Origin: Cyclobacteriaceae bacterium
GTDB taxonomy: Bacteria; Bacteroidota; Bacteroidia; Cytophagales; Cyclobacteriaceae
NCBI GenBank assembly: GCA_016787565.1
Contig: JAEUUG010000013.1
Location: 62,001 to 126,000 of the forward strand
DNA: 64,000 nucleotides
Direction: 5' to 3'
Shown here: positions 35,411 through 43,226 of the stretch, piece by piece
Layout: every line of letters starts with the position of its first letter
Position numbering within the stretch: the first letter of the stretch is position 1
The notes under the pieces: model-generated
The model's database searches: none
Told to the model about the DNA's origin: nothing
Seen by the model: the letters and a program-made list of their open reading frames with translations, nothing else
Position numbers and translations under genes: made by a program

Positions 35411-36794
35411 ATTCAATATTCTCTTTATTCGGCCAGGTTAAACTTCCTGCCACCATAGCCACCATACTAACGAATAGTGCAGGCACCAGACTAGGCCATG
35501 ATGTATCATAAACCTCAAAGATAATCCAAGTAAGCATACCGAGTATCATTGAAAGCATCGCCCCTGTATTGCTGGCGCGTCTCCAATACAAACCAAAAAC
35601 CAACGGAGCAAAAAGTGATACTAAACTAAGTATGGACGACTCCCCTACCAGCTCATAAATATTTGAGCGAAGGCAAGCCATGATGGTTGCCAGTACACTA
35701 AAAAGCAATACCGATATTTTGGTAAGAATTAGAAATTGCTTGTCTGAAAAACGAGTTGATGCCAGTGGCTTAATTATGTTCTCGGAGAAAATTGCAGCCG
35801 GAGCCAGTATAGCCGAACTTGTTGTACTCATGATGGCAGATAAGAGCGATCCGAAGAACAAAATCTGGATTGGCATAGCAGTATGCGCCAGTACCATGTT
35901 TGGCAAAGTCAGTTGCGTATCTCCACTTACCTGAGCCGGGTACAAATGCTTGGTGCAAAGGCTGATGAATAGCGGCAACATGGCAATGGTAAGGTACATC
36001 CCTGCCGCAATATAACACGACCACACAGCTGTTTTAGCAGAACCCGATGACATGGCTCGTTGAAAGACATCTTGTGAAGGAATTGAACCAAGACCTAATA
36101 CCGACCATGCCGCGAAATATAAAACGATCTCTTTTATTTCCATTTTTGGAAAAAACCGGAAATCAGATGAGGGCACTTCTTTTAAGATCACATCCACCCC
36201 TCCTGCTTTATTGGCCAGAATAATAGCCAAAACCAAGAGACCAGCTATGATGATAATGCTTTGAACAAAATCAGTAATAGAAATAGCCCACATTCCTCCA
36301 ACATAGGTATACAATGTAACAATACAGGCACTGATCACCACACCTTGCCAAACCGCCATTCCGGTAAGGACATTGAGGATCAAACCCATGGCCACGAGTT
36401 GAGCCGCGATGTATCCGATGTAAGGTGGAGCAAGAAAAATACTGGCTGTTAATTCCGTTTTTTTGCCAAAGCGGATTTTAAAAAAATCCCCGAGGGTCAA
36501 CAGGTTCATGGTGTACAAACGCCTCGCAAAAAACATCCCGAAAAGTACAAGACACAGAGCCGCACCAAACGGGTCCTCAATAACATTATACAAACCACCT
36601 TTTAAAAATTCTGATGAGGCCCCGAAAACCGTTTCGGAGCCAAACCATGTCGCAAATAAAGCGGCCGAACTCAAAACGATTGGTAAACTTCGGCCGGCTA
36701 ACATATAATCGCCAGAAGTTTTAACTCTCCGGGATGCCCAGAATCCTATCAATACCGTGACTACGAGGTAAAGAATAATTGATAGTAGTAGCAA
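35391..36794 (-). CDS. sodium:solute symporter (SSS family)
   Basis: This 467-residue membrane protein has about 13 hydrophobic segments. The core SSS motifs are visible: GDYMLAGRSLP, SAALFATWFGSETVFGASSEFLKGG, and IPSQDVFQRAMSSGSAKTAVWSC. The reading frame has no ATG between the last upstream stop and the first membrane segment, so I use the TTG at 36794. The substrate cannot be read from sequence; co-transcription with an OsmC-like gene and metZ hints at an amino acid or sulfur compound. Confidence 0.88.
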   Translation of the reverse strand: MLLLSIILYLVVTVLIGFWASRRVKTSGDYMLAGRSLPIVLSSAALFATWFGSETVFGASSEFLKGGLYNVIEDPFGAALCLVLFGMFFARRLYTMNLLTLGDFFKIRFGKKTELTASIFLAPPYIGYIAAQLVAMGLILNVLTGMAVWQGVVISACIVTLYTYVGGMWAISITDFVQSIIIIAGLLVLAIILANKAGGVDVILKEVPSSDFRFFPKMEIKEIVLYFAAWSVLGLGSIPSQDVFQRAMSSGSAKTAVWSCYIAAGMYLTIAMLPLFISLCTKHLYPAQVSGDTQLTLPNMVLAHTAMPIQILFFGSLLSAIMSTTSSAILAPAAIFSENIIKPLASTRFSDKQFLILTKISVLLFSVLATIMACLRSNIYELVGESSILSLVSLFAPLVFGLYWRRASNTGAMLSMILGMLTWIIFEVYDTSWPSLVPALFVSMVAMVAGSLTWPNKENIEYDKNRT

Positions 36795-36867
36795 TGCCGC
36801 AGTAGGGTTTAGAAAGAAAACATTAAAAGTAAAGCGGCAAAATTATCCGAACAAGAATTCGAAGCGG

Positions 36868-37758
36868 TTATTTATTCTTCTTTGTCTGAAATGTTCGGGT
36901 CACATTAAACCCAAGATGGATATCCCCATCAAAAAAATTATCCCGCGTCTCGGTGATAAATGCGCGTTCAGTCAAACCAATCGCATTGGTGATGAGCAAT
37001 TGAAAAACGTGCCCTCCAGTTTCAAGGTCTATGCCTAACCCCAGGGAGTTATAGTAGGGAGCGTTCTCTTGTATCGATACATTGTAATAGTACTCACTCG
37101 TCAGCGCCATACTTTTCGTAATCTTCAACCTTCCACCGAAACCCAGTGCAAACTGATTATTTTTTTCGATCGACTGATCAACAGCATTCTTATGCACATA
37201 CGAAGGCATTATTTGCAGTGAGATTTTAGAATTAAACTTGCGGGCAATAAGTAACTGCGTTGTATAGGCAAGCCTGTCAATCGTTTCGAAACCATCCACA
37301 GCATCTTCTTTCTTTGGTGAGGCTTTGTAGGCCATGCCACCCAAGATTGTAACGGTTACCGGAAAATCAGCAGATCCGCTTTTTTGCTTCAACAATTTGA
37401 ACTTAAGATAACCATCAAGTGTCTTATCAACTGAATTGCGACCTATACTGGCGCTTAGGTTATCGGATATACCATAGTCAAGTCCCAGGCGTACATACGC
37501 CTGATCAAGTCCCCATAATTCATACGCTCCCTGGTTCATGGCACCAAAGCGATGTTGAAAGATAAACTCCAAGGTATGTTTAGGTTTTGATTCAACGGTA
37601 TGACCATTTACCAGCCGTGTGCCGTTAAATGTTTGAAAGGTTTTCTGCGTCTTCCGCTTTTGACTTTGCTCCAACTCTTTCAATAAATCCTCTTGCGCCA
37701 TAAGGATCGTGGTCGTAGCCATAATGCTAAAAATCAATACTAACTTCTTCATATACAT
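36868..37758 (-). CDS. DUF5777-family beta-barrel protein
   Basis: This 296-residue protein has a signal peptide (MKKLVLIFSIMATTTILMAQ) and alternating polar and nonpolar strands ending in an aromatic-containing strand (GFNVTRTFQ), as in small outer-membrane barrels. It matches the Bacteroidota DUF5777 group (HTLEFIFQHRFGAMNQGAYELWGLDQAYVRLGLDYGISDNLS). An ATG at 37752 is an alternative start. It is the last gene of an operon with a YceI-like protein and a cytochrome-like lipoprotein. Confidence 0.85.
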   Translation of the reverse strand: MYMKKLVLIFSIMATTTILMAQEDLLKELEQSQKRKTQKTFQTFNGTRLVNGHTVESKPKHTLEFIFQHRFGAMNQGAYELWGLDQAYVRLGLDYGISDNLSASIGRNSVDKTLDGYLKFKLLKQKSGSADFPVTVTILGGMAYKASPKKEDAVDGFETIDRLAYTTQLLIARKFNSKISLQIMPSYVHKNAVDQSIEKNNQFALGFGGRLKITKSMALTSEYYYNVSIQENAPYYNSLGLGIDLETGGHVFQLLITNAIGLTERAFITETRDNFFDGDIHLGFNVTRTFQTKKNK

Positions 37759-37784
37759 TTGTTGTAAGGGGATGTATTCGAAAT

Positions 37785-38318
37785 TTATTGAGCCTTGTAG
37801 CTTACAAGCACGGATACTTCAACTTGCTCAGCAATATTTTGCCACAGTAATTTGGGAATAGTAATTCTATAATTTTCTAACGTTACTGAGAATTTTGATT
37901 TCAGTATAAGTTTTTCGCCTGATCTTTCAATGGTACCAGGCACCTCTACCTTACGCGTAACTCCGTGAATAGTGAGTTGACCATTGGCTGTAACCGATTG
38001 TTGTTTTTCAACCAGCGGATCGTAGCCGATTAGTTTACCCTGAAAGGTTGATGTCGGATACTTATCAGACTCCAGGTACTTCTCATTAAAATGTTCCTGC
38101 ATTAATGCCTTCGGAAAACGGAATTCAGATATCGGTATGGAAAAAACCAACTCATGGGTGATTGAATTAAAAATACTGCCCACCTTTTTATTTTCAGCAG
38201 CAATATCCTCAATTGCTGCATGCGAAAAGAATGAAACTGTTCCTTTGTCAGCTATGTACTTTTGAGCAACTCCCCAATAGCTTTGAATACAGAAAATAAT
38301 TAGTAGTGCGTTTCTCAT
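37785..38318 (-). CDS. YceI-family periplasmic protein
   Basis: This 177-residue protein has a signal peptide ending WGVAQ and a lipocalin-like YceI domain. Diagnostic features are GTVSFFSHAAIEDIAAEN, FPKALMQEHFNEKYLESDKYP, a GQLTIHGVTRKVEVPG strand pair, and the terminal VEVSVLVSYKA. YceI proteins bind isoprenoid chains or related lipids in the periplasm. It lies 26 bp upstream of the DUF5777 gene and 4 bp after the cytochrome-like gene. Confidence 0.92.
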   Translation of the reverse strand: MRNALLIIFCIQSYWGVAQKYIADKGTVSFFSHAAIEDIAAENKKVGSIFNSITHELVFSIPISEFRFPKALMQEHFNEKYLESDKYPTSTFQGKLIGYDPLVEKQQSVTANGQLTIHGVTRKVEVPGTIERSGEKLILKSKFSVTLENYRITIPKLLWQNIAEQVEVSVLVSYKAQ

Positions 38319-38322
38319 GGCA

Positions 38323-38697
38323 TTAATTATTAATCGATGCCCCCTGCTCTACCCAACAAACAAGCAGCGTAATCTGCTGTTGACTGATACTTCCCGTTAG
38401 AGGCATTTTTTGATTATCGGTCTCCGGAAGCGTTACTCTTCTTTTCACCTCATCTGAATTATTTTGAAGAGCAGTGGGAATGTTCCAGTTTTTCTCGGCT
38501 CCAAGTGTACCGTCATGACATCCGGTAATGGAACAGTTAGCGCTAATGATCTGCCTGATCTGAAGTTCATAACTGATCTCGTCTACTGTTGAGCATTCCA
38601 CCGTTGGTGCCGGGAAATCATGATCAACACAAGAGATGACAAAGCCAATCAACAGAATAAAAGTAGAACTGGTGTGCCGAGCTAAACGTCTTACCAT
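38323..38697 (-). CDS. cytochrome-c-like lipoprotein with a CX4CH site
   Basis: This 124-residue protein starts at the ATG at 38697. It has a lipoprotein signal (LIGFVISC) and one haem-type motif written CSITGCH, which has four residues between the cysteines instead of two. NQKMPLTG further on could supply the Met ligand, as in KMP motifs of small cytochromes. CX4CH sites occur in some Bacteroidota cytochrome-like proteins; haem binding here is likely but not certain. It is the first gene of the YceI/DUF5777 operon. Confidence 0.8.
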   Translation of the reverse strand: MVRRLARHTSSTFILLIGFVISCVDHDFPAPTVECSTVDEISYELQIRQIISANCSITGCHDGTLGAEKNWNIPTALQNNSDEVKRRVTLPETDNQKMPLTGSISQQQITLLVCWVEQGASINN

Positions 38698-38769
38698 GAG
38701 CAGCGAGTTGGTTTGCAATCAGGACGGAAAAATGCACAAAAAGAGTTGCCCGAAAGTAGTGACAGTCGT

Positions 38770-38836
38770 AAAATAATAATCCCCCGAAGTCCTGGACCCC
38801 GGGGGATTATTTTGTCTATAGTTGGCTTTAATCTGT
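38770..38836 (-). ncRNA. structured small-RNA-like element, copy A
   Basis: On the minus strand the element begins with a conserved 24-base segment (38836-38813) and continues into a hairpin with perfect 11-base arms (38811-38801 and 38785-38775) and a U-rich tail. The loop contains the conserved AAGTYCTSGAC pattern (plus-strand reading). The -7-like box TACCTTTC lies just upstream (38846-38839), but the -33 position reads TGG, so this copy's promoter is weak. It could be a small RNA or part of a leader before the cytochrome/YceI operon. Confidence 0.4.
38813..38836. repeat. 24-bp direct repeat, copy A
   Basis: Identical at all 24 positions to 38988-39011, at a distance of 175 bp. Both copies are followed on the plus side by AAAGGTA at nearly the same spacing and preceded by related hairpins. 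Confidence 0.9.
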
Positions 38837-38944
38837 CAGAAAGGTATTAACCGCTATGAAATTGACCACATTAAATTCGATAATAGGGAAGAAATGTGTG
38901 ATGGAATAGCAAAACAGGGAGGTGAGGCAATACGGAAGGCCCAG

Positions 38945-39011
38945 AAATTGAAAATCCCCCTAAGTTCTCGACAAAGGGGGAATTTCATGTCTATAGTTGG
39001 CTTTAATCTGT
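38945..39011 (-). ncRNA. structured small-RNA-like element, copy B, with strong promoter
   Basis: This has the same layout as copy A: the identical 24-base segment (39011-38988), then a hairpin with arms 38986-38976 and 38960-38950 (one mismatch), the conserved loop pattern, and a U-rich end. Upstream on the minus strand are TTG (39043-39041), 19 bp, and TACCTTTA (39021-39014), a good Bacteroidota promoter with one mismatch. Transcription would start at about 39008 and could end near 38945, giving an RNA of roughly 65 bases. Confidence 0.45.
38988..39011. repeat. 24-bp direct repeat, copy B
   Basis: Second copy of the 24-bp repeat at 38813-38836. The 140 bases between the units are not similar apart from the hairpin regions, so selection has kept only the structured part. 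Confidence 0.9.
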
Positions 39012-39013
39012 TT

Positions 39014-39051
39014 TAAAGGTACAAAAAAAATCTTTCGAAGCAACCGTTTGC
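39014..39051 (-). promoter_or_regulatory. promoter of copy B with a LacI-like site over -33
   Basis: GCAACCGTTTGC at 39040-39051 matches the core GCAANNGNTTGC of the operators 20 kb away. On the minus strand its TTGC end supplies the -33 TTG (39043-39041), followed after 19 bp by TACCTTTA (39021-39014). The same operator-on--33 geometry is seen in the alpha-glucan locus. The flanking bases differ from those operators, so binding by that particular LacI protein is uncertain. Confidence 0.4.
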
Positions 39052-39076
39052 AGAAAATTTGCTTAGAAACTGAATT

Positions 39077-39268
39077 TTAAAGGACTTTTCTGGGGACTGT
39101 ATCGCTTGAAAGACTATCCAACGGAAGGTAATTTTGCTGAATTCTTTCCTTTAACTGAGGCTTTGAGCCGGGAAAAGTGGTTCGTTTACTGATATCAAAA
39201 CTCACCCAGATCAGTAGGCATAAGAAGAAAAAAAAGAGTCCTATAAAAATCTTTTTTGAAGTCTTCAT
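39077..39268 (-). CDS. 63-residue single-span membrane protein
   Basis: The N-terminal KKIFIGLFFFFLCLLIWVSF is one membrane segment, and about 40 hydrophilic residues follow. It starts 3 bp after the stop of the large transporter gene, so it is translated from the same mRNA. I do not recognise it. Its position suggests that it is an accessory subunit of that transporter. Confidence 0.65.
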   Translation of the reverse strand: MKTSKKIFIGLFFFFLCLLIWVSFDISKRTTFPGSKPQLKERIQQNYLPLDSLSSDTVPRKVL

Positions 39269-39271
39269 ACC

Positions 39272-42200
39272 TTAAATATACTCCATGATCTTATCAGCCA
39301 ACTTCACATTGTCGGATAGTAACTCATAAAACTGATCCTTACTGAATTTAAGAATAACAACGTCTGACTTGGCACGCAGGAGATTGGTATTTAAAAAATT
39401 CGGATGCGCTAACATCTCGCCAATAAATTGACCCTCGGTAAAAACAGCCAGGCGCTCTCCCTGTTGATAGAAATCAACTGTTCCTGAAACGATGACGTAA
39501 AAATTATTGTTGGATTTTTCGTCCAACATCAGGGTATCATGCTCGGGTAAACGAACCTCCTGACTAAGGTCGGCCAAGTGGGATAACGTAATACCTGGAA
39601 TGGCTTCAAAAACTTTTATTCTTTGAAAGAACAAAACCCTTTCAAAGGTTGTCATGCGCTTGGATTGAATGATGACTTCATCCAATTCACGTCTTGCAGC
39701 CTCACCAAGCCTGCGCGTATTTTTCGTATAAACGTCTTCACCAATCTGATGAAGTGCCCAGGCCGAAACCTCCCGAATCAATAAATCTGGATTAAAAAGC
39801 TGAGCAATCAGATCCATCTTGAAATCGCCAATTTTCAAAATTCCAATCTGGAAGAGCACACAAGCTTTTGTCCAGCGGTTAGATTGGGTAAAGTCCCGAT
39901 TGATTAGAAACTTCAGAACAAGATTATCATCGAGTTTTACCCGTGGGTAAAAGGCATCCAGTCTGCTAATTTTGTCAGCGTCAGAAATATCATCGAGGAT
40001 GGGAATAACACGTTGTTTCAGTTGTTCCGACAAAAAAACGTCCAGCAACTCAATGGCATACGTTATACCCTCGGTGGTACCGCTATCAATATTTTCTTTT
40101 ACCAACTGAATGGAGCGGGTGTCATAAAGCATGGCCAACAACATGTAAATGTGCTCAATATCATTTTGTATTTCCCAACGAAGTGAGCTTTTAATCTGTT
40201 CGCTAAACCCATCATTGCCAATTTCCTGAACGGCACTCAGGTTCCACCGAATATCTGCGATATCCGCTTCAATCGCGTACTTAATGCGCGTTATCTGAGA
40301 AATGCCGGCTTTAAAACCTGCCTCTCCCAAAGACAATAGAACTTGCGAAACAACAACCTTATTAGGATAATCAATTTTTCCCCACAGCAACTCTCTTGCT
40401 TTCTGTCCACCGATTCTACCCATCACCTGAATAATTTTCAGCATGGCCTGTGAATTCTGTCCGCTTCTATAAAAAGCAGATTCCAACGCTGGCAATGTCT
40501 CCGCTCCAATTTGGGTTAGCGCATTCATGGCCTGGTTACTAAAGGCTGGATTAGCAAGATTCGAAATCAGTGCATTTGTTACTTCAGCGTTATGCTTCTT
40601 GACTGATGTTTTAATAGCTGTATTTCGTACTTTCGGATCTGGATCGTTTAAAAGCTCCATCAAAAAAGATGTGCATTCTTCGCGAGAAGTGTGTAACAAT
40701 AGTTCTGCAGCATATTGACGATCGTTGGCAAGTACAGACCGGGTAAGTTTTTGTATCCTGGCTTTCGTAATATCACCACCGTTATCAATAATTAATTGTA
40801 AGTCAACTTTACTCAATATACTTTTATCACCTGCCCCTTCTCCTACCTTGTTCTCATCAATCCGAATAACGTATTGATCCGAAACAGAGAGTCCCTTTAA
40901 TTCATTTAAGCGTTCCTGACCATAGTGTCGTGTTGCTTCATCCTCATTTCGCATGAGGGCGTTGATCCATCCCGGAACTTGTGATGCATTAATTTTTTCC
41001 AAGAGTTTAAAAGAAAAAACAGCTTTTTGTGATGCCGGAGTAATCAGCATTTGTTCAAGTTTTGAGGTAATTAACGCGAATCCTTTTTCGAGTTTTTCCT
41101 GATCGCCTTCTGTGCTTTCCAACTTCATCCGGATCTTGTTCCGATAACCATTGTACATGCGGTTAACGACAATAAAATACAATCCGGCCAACGCAATCAA
41201 CAGTACGGATATATAAACAATATTGAAGAATGGAAGGAATGCAAAACCAAAGATCATGAGACCCGCGATAAACCTGGCACTCTCATTTACAATTCCCTCA
41301 ACCTTCGACTGGATATTAAACCTTAGCCGGCTATCGAGGGGAATGAAGAATAACTTAAAGACTGGATTTTCCAGCGATTCACGGAGTGTCCAGTTAAACA
41401 TTCGGCTAATGGCAACAAACAAGAAAAAATAGATAAATCCAGTGGGCGAAGTTTGCTTATCAAATCCAAAAAAACCACCGGAAATAATAGCACCCAGGGA
41501 GAACACACCAACCACAATCGGTAGTATGAAGAGGGAGATTCGAAGTCCGTAATTTCCAATAACGCGGTTGTTTACAAACGTCTGCATGATCAAGCTCAGG
41601 CCATAAACGGCTCCGGTAAAAAAAGAGTTGAAGTTTGTAAGTTCACGCTCATCGGTGTATTGCTCTTTTATAACTTCCTGAAACGTATACTGACTAAAAA
41701 CAAACATCACCATGGAAACCAACAGAAAAAAGGAAAGCATACCGATATAGCGGTCGCTGAAAACATTTCTAAGGTTGGTTTCGCGCCTGACTTCTTTTCC
41801 GAATTCGCGGGGATCATTTTTTACCAGGGCGAAAGAATTTGAAATAATAAAAAGCAGAATGGAGACAATGAAAATGCTGAAGGCACAAAGCAGGAGATAA
41901 TTTGTTGTATCGGGAATCAGTTCCGTAGTTAAGGGAATCACAATTAAGGTGGCCAAAATAGCTGCTATCAATTGGCCGGTATCAATCCAGCCGATAATTC
42001 TCTTCGATTGTCGGAAATTAAACAAGCGACCAAATACCCCCCAATAACTCAGCAATAAAACGGCCGTCATCGGACCCGTCATGCAGTACATGGTAAAAAT
42101 GAAAAAGTTATGCCACTCCGGATTCCCGTAATGCAATAACCAATACGCACCGAGCGAAAAGGATGAGATTAGAATAACACTCACTAACGCTAGCGTTGTA

Positions 42201-42436
42201 AATTTTACCCAGTTCTGAAAAAAGGAGAATAAGGCAGTCGTGATGATCCCCAATCCACCGGCAATAAGAAATGCTTTTGTTAATTGATCACCCATCCGGT
42301 TAAGGAAGAGTGAGTCTGCTGTTACCTGATAGGTGGCGATAAATACACCCATAAAGAACCCGGTTGCCAGCATGAGTACAACCTGTTTCTGTTCCTGGGT
42401 TTTTACTTGTAATGCTTCAACAAAACGATTTGCCAT
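39272..42436 (-). CDS. ATP/ADP-translocase-like transporter fused to HEAT repeats and a cyclic-nucleotide-binding domain
   Basis: This 1054-residue protein has three parts. Residues 1-430 form about 12 membrane segments with the character of NTT/ATP-ADP translocases (KTQEQKQVVLMLATGFFMGVF, then PTGFIYFFLFVAISRMFNWTLRESLENPVFKLFF). Residues 440-920 are helical HEAT-like repeats (LLNDPDPKVRNTAIKTSVKK; QVMGRIGGQKARELLW). The end, from about 930, is a cNMP-binding domain (LPEHDTLMLDEKSNNNFYVIVSGTVDFYQQGERLAVFTEGQFIGEML). The combination suggests a transport protein whose activity or interactions respond to a cyclic nucleotide; the transported substrate is not known. A terminator lies just upstream of its start, so it has its own promoter. 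Confidence 0.88.
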   Translation of the reverse strand: MANRFVEALQVKTQEQKQVVLMLATGFFMGVFIATYQVTADSLFLNRMGDQLTKAFLIAGGLGIITTALFSFFQNWVKFTTLALVSVILISSFSLGAYWLLHYGNPEWHNFFIFTMYCMTGPMTAVLLLSYWGVFGRLFNFRQSKRIIGWIDTGQLIAAILATLIVIPLTTELIPDTTNYLLLCAFSIFIVSILLFIISNSFALVKNDPREFGKEVRRETNLRNVFSDRYIGMLSFFLLVSMVMFVFSQYTFQEVIKEQYTDERELTNFNSFFTGAVYGLSLIMQTFVNNRVIGNYGLRISLFILPIVVGVFSLGAIISGGFFGFDKQTSPTGFIYFFLFVAISRMFNWTLRESLENPVFKLFFIPLDSRLRFNIQSKVEGIVNESARFIAGLMIFGFAFLPFFNIVYISVLLIALAGLYFIVVNRMYNGYRNKIRMKLESTEGDQEKLEKGFALITSKLEQMLITPASQKAVFSFKLLEKINASQVPGWINALMRNEDEATRHYGQERLNELKGLSVSDQYVIRIDENKVGEGAGDKSILSKVDLQLIIDNGGDITKARIQKLTRSVLANDRQYAAELLLHTSREECTSFLMELLNDPDPKVRNTAIKTSVKKHNAEVTNALISNLANPAFSNQAMNALTQIGAETLPALESAFYRSGQNSQAMLKIIQVMGRIGGQKARELLWGKIDYPNKVVVSQVLLSLGEAGFKAGISQITRIKYAIEADIADIRWNLSAVQEIGNDGFSEQIKSSLRWEIQNDIEHIYMLLAMLYDTRSIQLVKENIDSGTTEGITYAIELLDVFLSEQLKQRVIPILDDISDADKISRLDAFYPRVKLDDNLVLKFLINRDFTQSNRWTKACVLFQIGILKIGDFKMDLIAQLFNPDLLIREVSAWALHQIGEDVYTKNTRRLGEAARRELDEVIIQSKRMTTFERVLFFQRIKVFEAIPGITLSHLADLSQEVRLPEHDTLMLDEKSNNNFYVIVSGTVDFYQQGERLAVFTEGQFIGEMLAHPNFLNTNLLRAKSDVVILKFSKDQFYELLSDNVKLADKIMEYI

Positions 42437-42460
42437 AGATTAATACCAAATATAAAAATA

Positions 42461-42495
42461 AAAAACCGGCCTGATCATGATCAAAGCCGGTTTTT
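42461..42495 (-). terminator. terminator after ompH
   Basis: Arms AAAAACCGGC (42461-42470) and GCCGGTTTTT (42486-42495) are perfectly complementary and end in a T-run on either strand. The loop contains the 12-base palindrome TGATCATGATCA. It lies 20 bp after the ompH stop. Confidence 0.9.
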
Positions 42496-42514
42496 AAAAT
42501 TTCAACGAGAGAAG

Positions 42515-43141
42515 TTATTTCTTTTTGGCTGTGCTATCCGCCTTCACACCAGTAGGATTTTTATCTTTTTTATATTCTTCGTTAAGCCCTGTAATCACTT
42601 CCTGTGTTATATCTAAAGCTTCGCCTCCGTAAAGGACATCGCTGGTTGGATCATACTTCAGAACAATTTGGATTCCTTTCTCAGCACCATACTGCTTCAA
42701 ATAGGCGGTTACACGATCATAAAGTTCTTTATTTAACCTCGCTTCCTCTTCCATCAATTGTTGTGTAAGACTTTGCTGATAGAGTTGAAGATTTTGCTGC
42801 TTTTTGCCCAGATCTTCCTCAACGGCTTTAACCTGACTCAAGGTCATTGTGTTAACGTTGCGTTGGTAATTCGTGATTTCATTTTGGAGCCCGAGAGCTC
42901 GGTTGCGATACTCTTGCTCCAGTTTTTTGGACTTAGCTTCCAGCACTACACGATTTGCATCCAAAAAAGCATAATTTTTTGTGAGTGAATCGGAGTGAAC
43001 AAAAGCAATTTTTAATTCCGATGCCATTGAACCTGCAGCGTCCGTAACGGTTTCTGTTTTATGACCGCTAAAGTGCAGGTAATACAACACTCCTACTGCA
43101 ACCAGCAGTACGATGTTCAGGATAAGGGACAAATTCTTCAT
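42515..43141 (-). CDS. OmpH/Skp-family periplasmic chaperone
   Basis: This 208-residue protein has an N-terminal membrane segment or uncleaved signal (LSLILNIVLLVAVGVLYYL), then KIAFVHSDSLTKNYAFLD, typical of OmpH. A long alpha-helical hairpin follows (residues 65-160, rich in Gln, Glu and Lys), and a small beta end (GIQIVLKYDPTSDVLYGGEALDITQEVI) that is the family signature. Skp holds unfolded outer-membrane proteins in the periplasm. The Lys-rich C-terminal tail is unremarkable. Confidence 0.9.
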   Translation of the reverse strand: MKNLSLILNIVLLVAVGVLYYLHFSGHKTETVTDAAGSMASELKIAFVHSDSLTKNYAFLDANRVVLEAKSKKLEQEYRNRALGLQNEITNYQRNVNTMTLSQVKAVEEDLGKKQQNLQLYQQSLTQQLMEEEARLNKELYDRVTAYLKQYGAEKGIQIVLKYDPTSDVLYGGEALDITQEVITGLNEEYKKDKNPTGVKADSTAKKK

Positions 43142-43226
43142 TATCTAAAATCAGGTTTAGGGCGCAAATATACTTTTAAAGTTGAAAGTTTAAACTTTTG
43201 AGTTCCGGAAAGTGGATTGGATCAAA

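Larger units (their letters stand above)
38698..39076. other. gene-free region holding the two structured repeats
   Basis: No protein gene is convincing here. A 64-codon plus-strand frame (38822-39016) crosses both repeats and has no protein character. The region is filled by two copies of a structured element, described separately, and lies between two minus-strand operons. Confidence 0.6.

Noticed and set aside
38822-39016. 64-codon plus-strand frame across the twin elements
   Set aside because: Its residues are dictated by the repeats and hairpin, and it has no protein character.
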